Source: Knufia peltigerae (Eukaryota; Ascomycota; Eurotiomycetes; Chaetothyriales; Trichomeriaceae). From it: a stretch of 64,000 bases of DNA. The stretch lies in assembly GCA_030247855.1 (NCBI GenBank), contig JAPDRN010000077.1, forward strand, positions 1 through 64,000, written 5' to 3'. How positions within the stretch are numbered: the stretch's first letter is position 1; every line of letters starts with the position of its first letter. The notes under the pieces are model-generated. The model was not told the origin of the DNA, ran no database searches, and saw only the letters and a list, made by a program, of their open reading frames with translations. This document shows positions 54,492 through 63,488 of this stretch, one piece after another. A program made the translations under genes and the position numbers.

Positions 54492-54839
54492 CTAACGCCG
54501 CAAGGCGTCGATGATCACGCCGGTGGCGATCTCCACCAGCAGGTATTCCGTATCCGACTGCCGCACCCACCGCTGTCCGCGACCGGGGTCGCGCAGACGG
54601 TAATGCGCGTAGTCGTCCACCCAGTAGCGCCGGTCAACTTCGGCCCACGGCAGGCGGTCACCGCGGCGCCATGCCTTCTTCTGCCAGCCCGGCGGTGGTG
54701 CATCACGGTTGTGGGGGCCACCGGCATGCGGCGGCGGACCGTTGCCACGCGCATGGTGCGGCGGGTCGGCCCAGGCAGGGGCGGCGGCCAGGGTCACTGC
54801 GGCGCCAAGGGCAATGCCAAGCAGACATCCGGTTTTCAT
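54492..54839 (-). CDS. RcnB-like periplasmic protein
   Basis: A 115-residue exported protein: signal peptide to about residue 24, a His/Pro/Gly-rich middle, then the RcnB-like core YWVDDYAHYRLRDPGRGQRWVR and ATGVIID. RcnB limits nickel and cobalt overload in Escherichia coli; a role here in metal homeostasis is inference. ATG 54839 follows GGGAG six bases away. Divergent from chrA. Confidence 0.85.
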   Translation of the reverse strand: MKTGCLLGIALGAAVTLAAAPAWADPPHHARGNGPPPHAGGPHNRDAPPPGWQKKAWRRGDRLPWAEVDRRYWVDDYAHYRLRDPGRGQRWVRQSDTEYLLVEIATGVIIDALRR

Positions 54840-55010
54840 TGGGGGCTCCCGGTGCGGCCGCGGTATGCGGCGCTGTGGTTCGGAATATAGAGCAGCGTCC
54901 GTGAACGAATCCATGCGTCGGGCCGGGGCCCCCGGAGCGTGCGCCTGCCCCGCTCCGCAGCCCGGTACAGTCCCGCAATCAGGTACATCCGGACTGTGTA
55001 TCCTCGGCCC

Positions 55011-56249
55011 GTGACCGGATCGCCGCCCCTGCCCGAACGAGATGCCACTGACGCGCTGGAGGTCCGCGGCAGCGCCACGGAGGTGTTTTCTGTTTTCCTC
55101 TGGTTGGGGCTGACATCCTTTGGTGGCCCCATCGCCCATCTGGGCTATTTCCACCGCGAATTCGTGCAGCGCCGACGCTGGCTGGATGACGCCCGCTTCG
55201 CTCAGTTGATGGCGGTCTGCCAGTTTCTGCCCGGACCGGCGAGCAGCCAGATGGGCTTTGCCATTGGTCTGTTCCGCTGCGGCTGGCGGGGCGCGTTGGC
55301 GGCATTCGTTGCATTCACACTCCCCTCTGCACTGTTGATGCTTGGCTTTGCCGTAGCAGCCTCGCGACTGGATCAAGGTGTTTACCCGGCGGTCGTCCAC
55401 GGTTTGAAGCTGGTGGCGGTGGCCGTGGTCGCTCACGGCCTGGTGGGCATGGCGCGGCAACTGGTGCCCGATATGCGGCATGCGTTGATTGCCTGCACTG
55501 CGCTGGCAGTGACGCTGTTGGCAGGCAATCGGTGGGCATCGCTGATCGCGGTGGGGCTGGGCGGGCTGCTCGGTGCGGGGCTGTGCATCCGCGTGAAAGC
55601 ACGCGTTGCTGCGGTGTTTCCGGTCCGCTACGGTGTTCGTGGTGCCGCCATCAGCCTGGTGCTCTTTGTGGTCGGGTTGGCGGCCTCCTTGATGCTGCCC
55701 TCCTCTGCCGCACCGACGGCACCTGGCGTTGCGGGCGCGTTCTATCAGGCCGGGGCTCTGGTCTTCGGCGGAGGCCACGTCGTACTGCCACTGCTGCAGC
55801 ATGCGGTGGTCGACAGCGGCTGGGTCAGTCCGGACACGTTCCTTGCCGGCTACGGTGCCGCCCAGGCGATGCCTGGCCCGATGTTTTCACTGGCCGCGTT
55901 CCTTGGGGCAGAGACGCCGTCGGGCCTGCCGGTGGTGGCCGGTGCAGCAGTTGCGCTGCTGGCCATCTTCCTGCCGGGATTCCTGGTGCTGCTGTCTGTA
56001 CTGCCGGTCTGGAACCGGCTGGTACGACGACCGTGGGCTGCCAGGATGGTGGCTGGGGCCGGCGCGGCCGTCGTCGGACTGCTGGCTGCCGCGTTCCATG
56101 ACCCGGTGTGGACGGAAGGCGTGCGCGCACCGATCGATCTTGCGATCGCTGCCGTGGGCTTTGGCCTGTTGACCGTCGCGCGGATATCGACCGTATGGGT
56201 TGTGTTGTGGTGCGTCGTCGCTGCGCTGATAGTTCAGATGCTGACGTAG
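55011..56249 (+). CDS. chrA: Chromate efflux transporter ChrA
   Basis: A 412-residue inner-membrane CHR-family exporter built of two homologous halves. Hallmarks GLTSFGGPIAHLGYFHREFVQRRRW and FLPGPASSQMGFAIG in the N-half and GALVFGGGHVVLPLLQ and GYGAAQAMPGPMFSLAAFLG in the C-half are clear. Exports chromate against oxidative damage. The start is uncertain: GTG 55011 precedes the conserved region; GTG 54939 is also possible. No chrB regulator is adjacent. Convergent with the GlxA-type regulator. Confidence 0.92.
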   Translation: MTGSPPLPERDATDALEVRGSATEVFSVFLWLGLTSFGGPIAHLGYFHREFVQRRRWLDDARFAQLMAVCQFLPGPASSQMGFAIGLFRCGWRGALAAFVAFTLPSALLMLGFAVAASRLDQGVYPAVVHGLKLVAVAVVAHGLVGMARQLVPDMRHALIACTALAVTLLAGNRWASLIAVGLGGLLGAGLCIRVKARVAAVFPVRYGVRGAAISLVLFVVGLAASLMLPSSAAPTAPGVAGAFYQAGALVFGGGHVVLPLLQHAVVDSGWVSPDTFLAGYGAAQAMPGPMFSLAAFLGAETPSGLPVVAGAAVALLAIFLPGFLVLLSVLPVWNRLVRRPWAARMVAGAGAAVVGLLAAAFHDPVWTEGVRAPIDLAIAAVGFGLLTVARISTVWVVLWCVVAALIVQMLT

Positions 56250-56343
56250 CCGACGATGACTCCGCCGGGCGGGGGCCGCACAGAGCCACCGCCACGCCTG
56301 AACAGATTTCCTCCGGCCCATGCACCGTGGGACGTGCGCGCTC

Positions 56344-57306
56344 CTACCCCCGAACCTGGGTAGGGCTCAGGCCCAATCGCCTGCGCAGCAGTCGCCTCAG
56401 TGTTGCAGAATCGCCCAGCCCCACCTGCGCAGTCACTTCTTCCACCGAAAGCCTGCCGCTTTCCAACAGTAGCCGTGCACGGTTCAAGCGCACCGACTGG
56501 ATCAGCTGCTGCGGCCCGTAGCCAAGCACCTTGTTCAGTTGGCGGTTGAGGGTGCGTGTGGACATGTTGGCGCGGGCTGCAAGCATGCCCACTGTGACGG
56601 GTTCCGGCAGGACCTCTGCAATGTGGGCGGTCAACAGCGCTATCAGGCTGTTCTCGGGCACCATCATCGCCGGCGACATGTACAGCGACTGCAGGCGTCG
56701 CTGCTCGACCAGCAAAGCCTGGCCCAGCATCGCAGTGAGCCGCTCGCCGAAGCGCTGACGCAGCACGTAAAGCACCAGGTCCATGTGTGCCATCGCCGCG
56801 CCGGCGGTGATCAACGGGCCATCCGCATGCACCATGCGATCGGGTTCCACACGGGTAGCGGGCGCCACGCGCCGCAGCGCAGATGCCAACCACCACGTTG
56901 TGGTCACGCAGCGTCCCTCGAGCAGTCCGGCGGCGTTGAGCAGAAACACGGAAGAACATGATCCTGCAATCGTGCCGCCCGCCCTGGCGTGGCGACGCAG
57001 CGCAGCCAGCAAAGGCGGAATGTCCGGCTGGCTCAGGCGAACGTCGAGCTGACCGGCGTCATCTATGTCCAGGCCCGGCAGGATCCAGCATTCGTGCGCA
57101 GAGGAGCGCACAGGCAACGTGTCGGCCTGCAGTTGCAGGCCGTTGCCAAGCGGAATGCTTCCTGGCGTCACCGCGCATACCCGCCAACGCGGCGGTGAAA
57201 CCCCGACCCGGCACGCCAGCTTGGCCGCAGTGGTCAGAAGATCGAGGGTGAGGGTAACGCTGGAGGCAAAGGGGGCCTGCGGCACCACCAGGACGAAATC
57301 ATGCAT
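56344..57306 (-). CDS. GlxA-type AraC-family transcriptional regulator
   Basis: A 320-residue regulator with a DJ-1/PfpI-like N-terminal domain (MHDFVLVVP, GTIAGSCSSVFLLNAAGLL with a Cys near the nucleophile elbow) and an AraC double helix-turn-helix at the C-terminus (VGMLAARANMSTRTLNRQ, EEVTAQVGLGDSATLRRLLRR). ATG 57306 matches the expected start; GTG 57342 is in frame but lies past an inverted repeat. Divergent from a tautomerase gene; likely regulator of it. Confidence 0.88.
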   Translation of the reverse strand: MHDFVLVVPQAPFASSVTLTLDLLTTAAKLACRVGVSPPRWRVCAVTPGSIPLGNGLQLQADTLPVRSSAHECWILPGLDIDDAGQLDVRLSQPDIPPLLAALRRHARAGGTIAGSCSSVFLLNAAGLLEGRCVTTTWWLASALRRVAPATRVEPDRMVHADGPLITAGAAMAHMDLVLYVLRQRFGERLTAMLGQALLVEQRRLQSLYMSPAMMVPENSLIALLTAHIAEVLPEPVTVGMLAARANMSTRTLNRQLNKVLGYGPQQLIQSVRLNRARLLLESGRLSVEEVTAQVGLGDSATLRRLLRRRLGLSPTQVRG

Positions 57307-57341
57307 TGGCCGATTGTGCGTGATTATTGGCAAATCGGCCA
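57307..57341. promoter_or_regulatory. Perfect 9-bp inverted repeat, putative operator
   Basis: TGGCCGATT (57307-57315) and AATCGGCCA (57333-57341), 17 nt apart, between the divergent regulator and tautomerase starts. A regulator-binding site is likely; it begins directly beside the regulator's start codon. Confidence 0.6.
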
Positions 57342-57400
57342 CTTCAGGTCCGCACCGTCGCGCGGTTGAATGGGTGCTCCCTCACCGACGAGCGCTATCC

Positions 57401-57856
57401 ATGCCCACCATCCTCATCAAGACACCCGCCGAAGCACTGTCTGCCCTTCAGCGTGAGCGGATGATTGCCGCCGTGAACGCTGCTGCAACTGAATGCAGCG
57501 GCCTGGGGCCTGATCCTCGCCAACGCAGCCTGTGCTGGGTGATTGCCGAGGAGATACCGGTCGGCTACTGGCGCTGTGGTGGCAGTACCGATTTCCTCCA
57601 CTTCATTCCGTGCCTGGTCCACGTCCTCGCACCTGCCGGCGTACTCGACGAACAGCACCGATCCCGTTACGCGGCGGTTGTGCACCAGGCCATTCTGGAA
57701 TCGCTGGCCTTGCCGGATACGCAGCGGCTGGCCGCTTCGATCATGGTGAGCGATGTCAGCGACGGCACGTGGGGGCCCAATGGCCAGCTGTGGACACTGC
57801 CGCAGTTCGTGGAGGCCGCTGGGTATTCCCATCTGCGAGCGCCTGTGAACCGCTGA
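57401..57856 (+). CDS. Tautomerase (4-oxalocrotonate tautomerase-like) family protein
   Basis: A 151-residue enzyme of the tautomerase superfamily with the catalytic N-terminal Pro (MPTILIKTP after Met removal). A second motif, LCWVIAEEIPVGYWRCGG near residue 45, lies where single-chain members place substrate residues. Reaction unknown. ATG 57401, weak site. Divergent from the GlxA-type regulator. Confidence 0.82.
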   Translation: MPTILIKTPAEALSALQRERMIAAVNAAATECSGLGPDPRQRSLCWVIAEEIPVGYWRCGGSTDFLHFIPCLVHVLAPAGVLDEQHRSRYAAVVHQAILESLALPDTQRLAASIMVSDVSDGTWGPNGQLWTLPQFVEAAGYSHLRAPVNR

Positions 57857-57940
57857 CGCCGCACGCGCATCGCTCGGGCGTCCGGACCCGCGGTGCGCGT
57901 CCGGAGGGCCCCTGTCAGCCGGCTGCCTCAGTGATCATCT

Positions 57941-58480
57941 TCAATCACCCTCTGGTCGCCCGCAGTAGCGGGCGAACTCCTGGAGAAAGGCCTCAGCCGG
58001 TCCGCGATTGACCGGTTGCCTCACGGCAGCTGCAACGGCCTCCGGCTCCATCTTCATGAAAGGGAAGCGCAGGAGCAGTTCTTCGTTGAAGCGGGAACTG
58101 ATTGTCGACAGCACAAGCCGGAGAGAGGCGAGCATGTCATCGCCGCGATGCGACGCGTGCACCAGGGCGATGGGCTTTGCAATCACAAGATCACCCGAAA
58201 CGAGCCAATCCATGGCGTTCTTCAAGCCGCCTAGAATGCCTCTTGCGTACTCGGGGCTTGAAATCAGAATGCCATCGCTGGCTTCAATACAGCGTTTGAG
58301 GTGCACAACGCTGTCAGGCAAGGGCAGATCTTCAAGATCGGGAGAGAAAACGGGCAGTCCGCTGAGGTCGGCGTAGGTGCTCAGCGCGATATCCGGCGGC
58401 GATATTTCTTCCAGCGCCCTCAGCAATGCGGTGTTGGTTGACAGCCGGCGCGCGCTACCGGATATGGCAAGAATCTTCAT
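57941..58480 (-). CDS. NADPH-dependent FMN reductase
   Basis: A 179-residue flavodoxin-fold reductase: phosphate loop GSARRLSTNTALL and SSPEYARGILGGLKNAMDWL near residue 75. Related to azoreductase and chromate reductases. Its ATG overlaps the TetR stop (ATGA), so it is the last gene of the RND operon. Could detoxify quinones or nitro compounds pumped by the same system; inference. Confidence 0.88.
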   Translation of the reverse strand: MKILAISGSARRLSTNTALLRALEEISPPDIALSTYADLSGLPVFSPDLEDLPLPDSVVHLKRCIEASDGILISSPEYARGILGGLKNAMDWLVSGDLVIAKPIALVHASHRGDDMLASLRLVLSTISSRFNEELLLRFPFMKMEPEAVAAAVRQPVNRGPAEAFLQEFARYCGRPEGD

Positions 58481-59112
58481 CCCGGCACGCTATCACAGGC
58501 ATCCGGGCACAGCATCCCATAGGCACGCATGAACAGCGCGACCGTTGCATCACTTCCGGACACCGGCGTCGACCCATGAGGCAAGCCATGTTCTGTGAGA
58601 ACGAGCCTGAGGAACTTTTCACCGTCACCGGGGTGGCTCGAACGGACTGAAGCGTTCGCCATCGCCTGTGTCGCAAGAGCGAGATACGGCTCCAGCACCG
58701 TGCTCCAGTGTCCCATGTAGACGTCACGGGCATGATCGGAACGCGACAGTGCCCGGCAGAAGGCCTGGCATGCAGGATCCGCTGCCAATCGTCCGATGCC
58801 ATCGGCGATGCGCATCAGCGCATCGCCAAGAACCAATGCTTCGTGCGCGTCGAGCCGGGCATCCGGTATCGACGCCAGATGGCCGTCCATGACCGCCTTG
58901 TAGAGCCGCGCCTTGTCACGATAGTGCGCATAGACCGTGACCTTGGTAACGCCACAGACCTCGGCGATGCGCTTCATCGTTGCGTTCTCAAACCCCTCCT
59001 CCGCAAACACGGTTCCGGCTGCATCCAGTATCCAACGTCGGCTCAACGCCCGTGCACCTTCCCAGCGCAAGGCGGTTCTGCTCCGGAAGCCGCTGGGGGC
59101 AGCCATGCTCAC
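58477..59112 (-). CDS. TetR-family regulator of the RND operon
   Basis: A 211-residue repressor with the N-terminal helix-turn-helix ATMKRIAEVCGVTKVTVYAHYRDKARLY and a C-terminal ligand domain of the AefR-like type. The GTG start overlaps the ketosynthase stop (GTGA) with AGG five bases before; ATG 59106 is alternative. It lies inside the pump operon rather than divergent from it, which is unusual for a TetR pump regulator. Confidence 0.88.
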   Translation of the reverse strand: MSMAAPSGFRSRTALRWEGARALSRRWILDAAGTVFAEEGFENATMKRIAEVCGVTKVTVYAHYRDKARLYKAVMDGHLASIPDARLDAHEALVLGDALMRIADGIGRLAADPACQAFCRALSRSDHARDVYMGHWSTVLEPYLALATQAMANASVRSSHPGDGEKFLRLVLTEHGLPHGSTPVSGSDATVALFMRAYGMLCPDACDSVPG

Positions 59113-60386
59113 ATGCGCCTGAACAATGCACTGGCATTCACGCCGCCAAAGCCAAATCCATTGGTCAACGCGAATTCGAAATCTGCCTTGCGCGGTGTGC
59201 CGGCGACGATCGAAAGCCCTTCTGTCAATGGATCCGGGCGACCGAGGTTGAGCGTCGCTGGCGCGACCTGATCGCGCAAAGCAAGCACGGTAAAGATGGC
59301 TTCGATGCCGCCAGCTGCCCCAAGCAGGTGCCCGGTGCTGGACTTGGTGGCAGAGATCAGAAGATCTGGACGGGCACCGAACAAGGCACGCATGGCCGCC
59401 AGCTCTGCCCGATCTCCCACTTGGGTCGAGGTTGCGTGCGCATTGATGTGATCGACCTGCTCAGCGGAAATGCCCGCCTGCGCCAGCGCTATCTCCATCG
59501 CCCTGCGTGCTCCACTGCCGTCGTCGGGCCCCGCGGTCAAATGATAGGCATCCGAGGTGGTGCCGTAGCCAACCAGCTCGGCCAACGGGGTGGCACCACG
59601 CGAAAGCGCGTGATCGAGGCGCTCGATCACCAACAGCCCTGCCCCTTCGGACATGACGAAGCCGTCGCGCTGCTCATCAAAGGGGCGGGACGCTGCCTGT
59701 GGCGTGTCGTTGAACGAGGTGCTCAGTGCCTTGGCAGCGGCGAAGCCGCCGAGGCTGACCCGGTGCATCGCTGCCTCTGCACCACCACACAATGCAATGT
59801 CCGCCTCACCGGATCGAATGAGGCGCGCCGCATCGCCGATCGCTTGGACACCCGCTGCGCAGGCGGTGACGGGCGCGCCCTGGGGTCCCTTGAATCCGTA
59901 GCGGATGGACGCCTGCCCCGCCGCCATGCTGGCCAGGAAAGTAGGCGCAGTGAAAGGCGACAGCCGGCCAGGCCCACGGCTTTCGGTGGTGTGCACCGCA
60001 TTGACGATGGATCCAAACCCACCGATCCCCGTCGCAATCACGGTCGCCGTTCGCAGCAGGCTACGCTCATCGGCCTCACGCCACCCGGCCTGCGCAAGCG
60101 CTTCGTGGGCGGCGACCAGCGCAAACTCGACAAACCGGTCCATCTTCTTCAGATCTTTCGGCGCGATGACGTCGCTGGAATCGAAGCCCGCCTCAGGATC
60201 CTGCACCCGGTCGGGCACGCGGCCGCCTACGTTGCACCCCGTTCCGGCAGAAAGCGCCTCGCCCAACGGGCCGATCCCGGAGCGTCCCGCCAGCAGGCGG
60301 GACCACACCGTTTCCACGCCGCACCCCAGCGGGCTCACCACGCCCATTCCGGTCACTACGATGCGATCTTTGTCGGCAATGCTCAT
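59109..60386 (-). CDS. FabF-type beta-ketoacyl-ACP synthase in an efflux operon
   Basis: A 425-residue KAS II. The Cys-His-His triad is intact: Cys near residue 176 in VTACAAG, His in NAHATST and STGHLLGAAG. It would condense malonyl-ACP with acyl-ACP. The conserved GFGGTN reads GFGGVN. Unlike housekeeping fabF it has no acpP or fabG beside it and sits between an RND pump and a TetR regulator with 36 bp and overlapping junctions. A second, drug-tolerant target enzyme paired with a pump, or modified lipid synthesis, is possible; both are inference. Starts at ATG 60386. Confidence 0.92.
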   Translation of the reverse strand: MSIADKDRIVVTGMGVVSPLGCGVETVWSRLLAGRSGIGPLGEALSAGTGCNVGGRVPDRVQDPEAGFDSSDVIAPKDLKKMDRFVEFALVAAHEALAQAGWREADERSLLRTATVIATGIGGFGSIVNAVHTTESRGPGRLSPFTAPTFLASMAAGQASIRYGFKGPQGAPVTACAAGVQAIGDAARLIRSGEADIALCGGAEAAMHRVSLGGFAAAKALSTSFNDTPQAASRPFDEQRDGFVMSEGAGLLVIERLDHALSRGATPLAELVGYGTTSDAYHLTAGPDDGSGARRAMEIALAQAGISAEQVDHINAHATSTQVGDRAELAAMRALFGARPDLLISATKSSTGHLLGAAGGIEAIFTVLALRDQVAPATLNLGRPDPLTEGLSIVAGTPRKADFEFALTNGFGFGGVNASALFRRM

Positions 60387-60422
60387 GACTCACTTCCCAT
60401 GTAAAAGAGATCCAGGCCACTT

Positions 60423-63400
60423 TCAGGCAACGCGGGTCTTGTCCGCTTGGACCTTGAACCAGATGGCATACATCGCCGGCAGGAACACCAGCGTCATTAC
60501 GGTGCCGGCGATGGTGCCGCCGATCAGCGTGTAGGCAAGCGTTCCCCAGAACACCGAATGGGTCAGCGGAATGAAGGCCAGCACTGCTGCCAGGGAGGTC
60601 AGGATCACCGGGCGTGCTCGCTGGACAGTCGCCTCGATGATGGCGTGGAAGGTCTCCATGCCTGCCTTCTCGTTCTCATGGATCTGACCGATGAGGATCA
60701 GCGTGTTGCGCATCAGGATTCCGGACAGCGCAATGAGCCCGACCAGTGCGTTGATGCCGAATGGCTGATGGAACAGCAGCAGGGTCGGCACCACGCCGAT
60801 CAGTCCCAACGGACTGGTCATGAACACCATGATCATTGCCGGGATGGAGCGCACCTGCAGGATGATGATCAGCAGGGTCACTGCCAGCATGATCGGGAAC
60901 AGCGGCAGCATGGCGCTCATTGCCTTGCCCGATTCCTCGATGGAACCGGCCTGGGCGATGGCGTAGCCCTCCGGCAGCGAGGCAATGAGTGGCTCAAGCT
61001 TCTTGCTGATCGCGGCCGAAACGTCCGGTGGCTGCAACGCATCGTCAATGTCACCGCGCACGGTGATGGTGGGCACGCGATCGCGCCGGCGCAGTACCGG
61101 CTCTTCCATCCGGACCTCGACCGAGCCGATCTGGGACAGCGGCACGCGCTGGCCAGCAGCACCGACCAGGGTGAAGTCCGCTATCCGCGCAGGATCCAGG
61201 CGTGTCTCGCCGCCTGAGCGCGCGACAACCTCAACGGTACGGATGTCCTCGCGCACGGCAGTGACCGGCACCCCGCTGAGGAAGAACTGCAACTGCTGCG
61301 AGACCGACGCGGAGGTCATGCCCATCGCCTGCAGGCGGTCCTGGTCCAGCGTGAAGTGCAACGTTGGCGTGCGCACACCCCAGTCGGTGTTCACGGTCCG
61401 CATCATCGGGCTGGCGTGCAGGGTCTGCTCGACCTTGGCGGCTATACCACGGATGACATCCGGATCCGGGCCACTGACCCGATACGCCACCGGATAGGGC
61501 GAGTAAGGACCAAATACCAACTGCGTCACGCGCACACGGGCTTCGGGTGCCAAACCCTCTGCCACGGCTTGGCGAAGCCTCGCCTTCAGGGCGTCGCGCT
61601 GTTCCTGGCTGTCAGTACGGACAACGATCTTGGCAAACGCGGGATCCGGCAACTCCGGCGAAATGGCGAGGTAGAAGCGCGGCGCACCCTGGCCGATGTA
61701 AGCCGTGACGATCTTCGACTCTTCCTGCTCCAAAAGCCATTTCTCGACCCTTTGGACAGCCAGGCTGGTCTGTTCGATGGCCGTGCCGTAAGGCATCTGC
61801 ACTTCGACCAGTACCTCCGGGCGATCGGAGATCGGGAAGAACTGTTTCTTCACCACTCCCATACCCACCACCGAGAGCACCAACAGGCCGACCACCGAAC
61901 CTGCAGCAAGCCACTTTCGTGCAATCACGCGCCCCAGGATCGATCGGAACCGGTTGTAGCGTGGCGTATCGTAGAGACCACTGTGACCGCCTTCCACCGC
62001 TTTGAGTTCAGGCAACAGCTTCACACCAAGATAGGGCGTGAAGAACACAGCGACGACCCATGACACGATCAGCGCGATACCGACGATCCAGAACATGTTG
62101 CTGGTGTATTCACCGGCGGTTGACCGGGCAAAGCCATTGGGCATGAAGCCCACAGCCGTGACCAGAGTGCCGGCCAGCATGGGCGCTGCCGTATGGCTCC
62201 ACGCGTAGGCCGATGCCTTGACCCGGCCATACCCCTCTTCCATCTTCACCACCATCATTTCGATGGCGATGATGGCGTCGTCAACGAGAAGGCCAAGCGC
62301 CAGGATCAGCGAGCCGAGGGTGATGCGGTCGAAGTTCTTGCCGGTTGCGGCCATCACCATGAACACGGCAGCCAACGTCAGCGGCACCGCCGCGGCCACC
62401 ACGATGCCGACTCGCCAGCCCATGCTGACGAAGCACACCAGCATCACCACCAGCAGCGCGGCGAAGAATTTCATCATGAACTCGTCGACCGACGAACTGA
62501 TGTTCACGGCCTGGTCGGTGACTTTGTCCAGCGCCATCCCGACGGGAAGTCCGTCGTTGATCTTCTTGACCTCCGCGTCAAGTGAGGCGCCAAGATCCAG
62601 GCCGTTCCAGCCGTCCCGCATGACGATGCCCAACAACATGGCAGGCTCGCCACCGTTGCGGATCATGAAGGTCGAGGGATCTTCATAGCCGCGCTTGACG
62701 GTGGCGATGTCCTGCAGTTTCAGGGTCTTGCCCTGCGCGACGATGGGCGTATCGCGGATCTTTTCGAGCTGATCCAGCGCGCCGTCCAGGCGAATGAAGA
62801 TCTGCGGGCCCTTGGCCTCGACCGAGCCTGCAGGGGTCAACGCGTTCTGTCCATTCAGCGCCCCGAACACCTCCCGTGGCGTGATGCCGAGGTTCGACAG
62901 GCGTTCGTGCGACAGCTCCACATAGATGCGCTCGGATTGCTCACCAATGATGTTGACCTTCTTCACGCCAGGAACGTGCAGCAATCGCTGACGCAGCGTC
63001 TCGGCATCACGCGCAAGCAGGCGGAACGGTTCACCCTTCGCTTTCAGTGCGAAGAGAGCAAACGTGACATCGGCGTATTCGTCGTTGACCATCGGGCCGA
63101 TCACGCCTGCGGGCAGGTTTGCCGCCTCGTCCGTCATCTTCTTGCGCGCCTGGTAGAACTCTTCCTGCACCTGCGACGGAGGCGTGCCGTCCTGCAATGT
63201 CAGCGTGGTGAAGGACAATCCAGGCCGGGTGTAGGTTTCGCTGCGGTCGTACCAGCGCAACTCCTGCAGACGCTTTTCCAGCTTCTCGGCCACCTGGTCC
63301 TGCATTTCCGTTGGCGTGGCGCCCGGCCAGGCCGTGACCACCGTCATGACCTTCACGGTGAACGCGGGGTCCTCTGCCCGGCCAAGCTGGAAGAACGACA

Positions 63401-63488
63401 CGATACCGGCAACCGAGATCAGGAAGATCAGAAAGACGGTGATGGCGCGCTCGCGCACGGCAAGCGCCGACAGATTGAACCCACTCAC
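60423..63488 (-). CDS. RND efflux pump inner-membrane subunit (TriC/HAE-1 like)
   Basis: A 1021-residue RND transporter with 12 helices and two large periplasmic loops. The proton-relay Asp pair is in GLLVDDAIIAIEMM near residue 403, and TM1 starts AVRERAITVFLIFLIS. It resembles the TriC branch of the AcrB superfamily that exports hydrophobic compounds. Pairs with the membrane-fusion protein whose stop overlaps its ATG (ATGA). No outer-membrane channel gene is seen in the window; it may use a shared TolC/OprM-type partner. Confidence 0.95.
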   Translation of the reverse strand: MSGFNLSALAVRERAITVFLIFLISVAGIVSFFQLGRAEDPAFTVKVMTVVTAWPGATPTEMQDQVAEKLEKRLQELRWYDRSETYTRPGLSFTTLTLQDGTPPSQVQEEFYQARKKMTDEAANLPAGVIGPMVNDEYADVTFALFALKAKGEPFRLLARDAETLRQRLLHVPGVKKVNIIGEQSERIYVELSHERLSNLGITPREVFGALNGQNALTPAGSVEAKGPQIFIRLDGALDQLEKIRDTPIVAQGKTLKLQDIATVKRGYEDPSTFMIRNGGEPAMLLGIVMRDGWNGLDLGASLDAEVKKINDGLPVGMALDKVTDQAVNISSSVDEFMMKFFAALLVVMLVCFVSMGWRVGIVVAAAVPLTLAAVFMVMAATGKNFDRITLGSLILALGLLVDDAIIAIEMMVVKMEEGYGRVKASAYAWSHTAAPMLAGTLVTAVGFMPNGFARSTAGEYTSNMFWIVGIALIVSWVVAVFFTPYLGVKLLPELKAVEGGHSGLYDTPRYNRFRSILGRVIARKWLAAGSVVGLLVLSVVGMGVVKKQFFPISDRPEVLVEVQMPYGTAIEQTSLAVQRVEKWLLEQEESKIVTAYIGQGAPRFYLAISPELPDPAFAKIVVRTDSQEQRDALKARLRQAVAEGLAPEARVRVTQLVFGPYSPYPVAYRVSGPDPDVIRGIAAKVEQTLHASPMMRTVNTDWGVRTPTLHFTLDQDRLQAMGMTSASVSQQLQFFLSGVPVTAVREDIRTVEVVARSGGETRLDPARIADFTLVGAAGQRVPLSQIGSVEVRMEEPVLRRRDRVPTITVRGDIDDALQPPDVSAAISKKLEPLIASLPEGYAIAQAGSIEESGKAMSAMLPLFPIMLAVTLLIIILQVRSIPAMIMVFMTSPLGLIGVVPTLLLFHQPFGINALVGLIALSGILMRNTLILIGQIHENEKAGMETFHAIIEATVQRARPVILTSLAAVLAFIPLTHSVFWGTLAYTLIGGTIAGTVMTLVFLPAMYAIWFKVQADKTRVA

